Below are positions 62,794 to 64,000 of a DNA stretch of 64,000 nucleotides, in pieces. The stretch is taken from positions 1-64,000 of the forward strand of contig JAHJWO010000044.1 in NCBI GenBank assembly GCA_018828145.1, read 5' to 3'. Within the stretch, counting starts at the first letter, position 1, and each line of letters opens with the position of its first letter. Source of the stretch: Alphaproteobacteria bacterium. GTDB taxonomy: Bacteria > Pseudomonadota > Alphaproteobacteria > Rhizobiales > Devosiaceae. The position numbers were made by a program, and so were the translations under genes. The notes under the pieces are model-generated. The model searched no databases and was not told the DNA's origin. It saw nothing but the letters and a program-made list of their open reading frames with translations.

Positions 62794-63723
62794 CTAGGAC
62801 GTCTCGCCGAGGAAGCGGCGCACGGTGACGCGCGAAGTGATGGCGGTGAGTGCGGCGATGACGGGCACGACGGCGGCGATACCGATAATGCCGGCCAGGC
62901 CCAGGGCAAAGCGCCCGAACAGGACGCCGACCTGGGCGCCGGCTTCGCTCGACAGCATGTTGCCGGCCGCGGTGCCGACCAAGGCGAAGAACAGCAGGGC
63001 CGCGATGGTGCCGAGCAGGCCGCCCTGGAGGCCGATGGAAAGGAACCGCCCCTGGAATTCGCCGGCAATGAACTTGTTGGAGGCCCCGATATAGTGGAGC
63101 ACGTCGACGATCTCGCGATTGGTCGCCATGGCGCCGCGCGTGGCAAAGACGATGGCGAGCACGGTGGCGGCGCCGATCAGGATCAGCACCAGCAGGCCCG
63201 ACAGCACGATGGTGCCGGCCATGGTGTTGAGCTGCTGCCGCCAGGCGGCGTGGGTATCAAGGCTGGCGCCCTGCACGGCGGCGAGGTTGCGCTCCAGCCC
63301 GGCAATGTCGGCTTCGGCCGGGTCGGCCAGCTGCACCACGACGAGGCGCGGGATCTCGATGGCGGTGAGATCGAGCCCGGCGCCGAGCCAGGGCTCGAGC
63401 AATTGCTGGCTTTCCTCGATGGTGAGGGCGCGGGCCGAGGCGACGCCCGGGGTGGCTTCGGCCAGTGACACGGCCGTGCGCAGGTTAGAATCCATCAGCT
63501 CGCCCTCGACAGGGCGCAGCTGGATAGTGACTTCGCGCCCGACATCGGCCGACCAGGCAATGGCCGATTTCTGCACCAGCACGACCCCGCCGAGCGTCAC
63601 CGCCGAGAGAAAGCTCATGATGGTGATCAGCAGCAGCAGGGTGCGGCCGGCGACGCTCTTCTCGGGGACGATGGGTGCCGCGCCCTTGCGGGCGGGGAGG
63701 AGGGCCAGGATGCGCTCAATCAT
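62794..63723 (-). CDS. ftsX: Cell-division ABC-type membrane protein FtsX
   Basis: A 309-residue membrane protein with TM1 at about 26-50, a periplasmic loop of about 110 residues, and three further helices from about 165. The cytoplasmic loop NREIVDVLHYIGASNKFIAGEFQGRF near 203-228 is the FtsE-contacting segment of FtsX. With FtsE it regulates peptidoglycan hydrolases at the septum. It overlaps ftsE by eight bases. Confidence 0.92.
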   Translation of the reverse strand: MIERILALLPARKGAAPIVPEKSVAGRTLLLLITIMSFLSAVTLGGVVLVQKSAIAWSADVGREVTIQLRPVEGELMDSNLRTAVSLAEATPGVASARALTIEESQQLLEPWLGAGLDLTAIEIPRLVVVQLADPAEADIAGLERNLAAVQGASLDTHAAWRQQLNTMAGTIVLSGLLVLILIGAATVLAIVFATRGAMATNREIVDVLHYIGASNKFIAGEFQGRFLSIGLQGGLLGTIAALLFFALVGTAAGNMLSSEAGAQVGVLFGRFALGLAGIIGIAAVVPVIAALTAITSRVTVRRFLGETS

Positions 63724-64000
63724 GGATCACCAGCTCGCCCTTACTCAGCAGCATGCGTGGATAGTTGAACTTGTCGAGCAGTGGCAGTTCGTGGGTGGCC
63801 AGGATGATGGTCATGCCCAGGGTGCGGTTGAGCTCGGCAAAGAGGTGGACGAGGCGGCTCGACAGGTCGGGATCGACATTGCCGGTCGGCTCGTCGGCCA
63901 GCAGCACCTTGGGCCGGGCGATGACGGCGCGGGCGATGGCGGCGCGCTGCTTTTCCCCGCCAGAGAGCAGCGAGGGCAGCGCATTCATGCGCTCGCCCAG
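63716..64000 (-). CDS. ftsE: Cell-division ABC ATPase FtsE, C-terminal part (cut by the window)
   Basis: The 94 visible residues are the C-terminal half of an ABC ATPase: signature LLSGGEKQRAAIARAVIARP, Walker B VLLADEPTGNVDP and switch ATHELPLLDKF. The frame is open to base 64000, so the start and Walker A lie outside the window. The DEPTGNVD form and the overlap with ftsX identify FtsE. Confidence 0.93.
   Translation of the reverse strand: MGERMNALPSLLSGGEKQRAAIARAVIARPKVLLADEPTGNVDPDLSSRLVHLFAELNRTLGMTIILATHELPLLDKFNYPRMLLSKGELVIHD

Overview
The window reads as chromosomal DNA of a GC-rich, motile alphaproteobacterium of the Hyphomicrobiales. The evidence is a rhizobial-type che gene set, alphaproteobacterial CtrA-like and LexA-like DNA boxes, a pyruvate carboxylase, DUF2125 and YkvA proteins, and a very GC-rich third codon position. 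A Devosia-like genus is my best guess from overall resemblance, not proof. No transposase, integrase, tRNA, rRNA or CRISPR array was seen. The genes at both window edges are cut.

Layout. 0.3-2.1 kb: an HPP-family membrane protein converging on a SAF-domain NAD(P)-dependent oxidoreductase. 2.3-26.3 kb: a large chemotaxis island. It holds STAS-cheY-cheA-cheW ending at a strong terminator, an L,D-transpeptidase, a small CheZ/CheT-like putative phosphatase divergent from cheD, an atypical receptor with cheR-cheB, a second cheY, and six receptor genes in a row: two with a large dCache-like periplasmic domain, three with a single-Cache-like domain, and one globin-coupled soluble receptor. Ten promoters in this island share one architecture, TTAAcc-N9/10-TAnnnT, which I read from the DNA and regard as the most interesting signal here. 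26.4-31.1 kb: DUF1801, methylglyoxal synthase, and livGFHM. 31.1-34.6 kb: a RES/Xre-type toxin-antitoxin pair, a TetR regulator with an SDR, and a methyltransferase. 34.7-40.5 kb: livK and a glycine-betaine-type ABC system with two tandem binding proteins.

40.7-64 kb: a GGDEF-EAL protein, a DUF442 phosphatase-like protein, pyruvate carboxylase, ispG, then a minus-strand run of ispA, MOSC, YbaK, a diguanylate cyclase and a methyltransferase. These are followed by mtgA, a ChaC-like cyclotransferase, DUF2125, tyrosine and histidine pathway genes (prephenate dehydrogenase, hisC), gloB, fumC, rpmF, a small gene with a textbook alphaproteobacterial SOS promoter, plsC and ftsX/ftsE.

Functional picture. 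Receptors (five of seven read as membrane proteins with periplasmic or short sensor parts, one senses through globin) feed CheA/CheW. CheY2 has the motor-type DWN motif, while CheY1 may act as a phosphate sink. CheR/CheB/CheD adapt the receptors, five of which carry a C-terminal xDWxxF-like tether. The CheT-like protein may remove phosphate. Nutrient uptake (branched amino acids, betaines), c-di-GMP turnover and central metabolism fill the remainder. Three kinds of intergenic palindromes (two copies of a REP-like hairpin, one 105-bp mosaic element) also occur.
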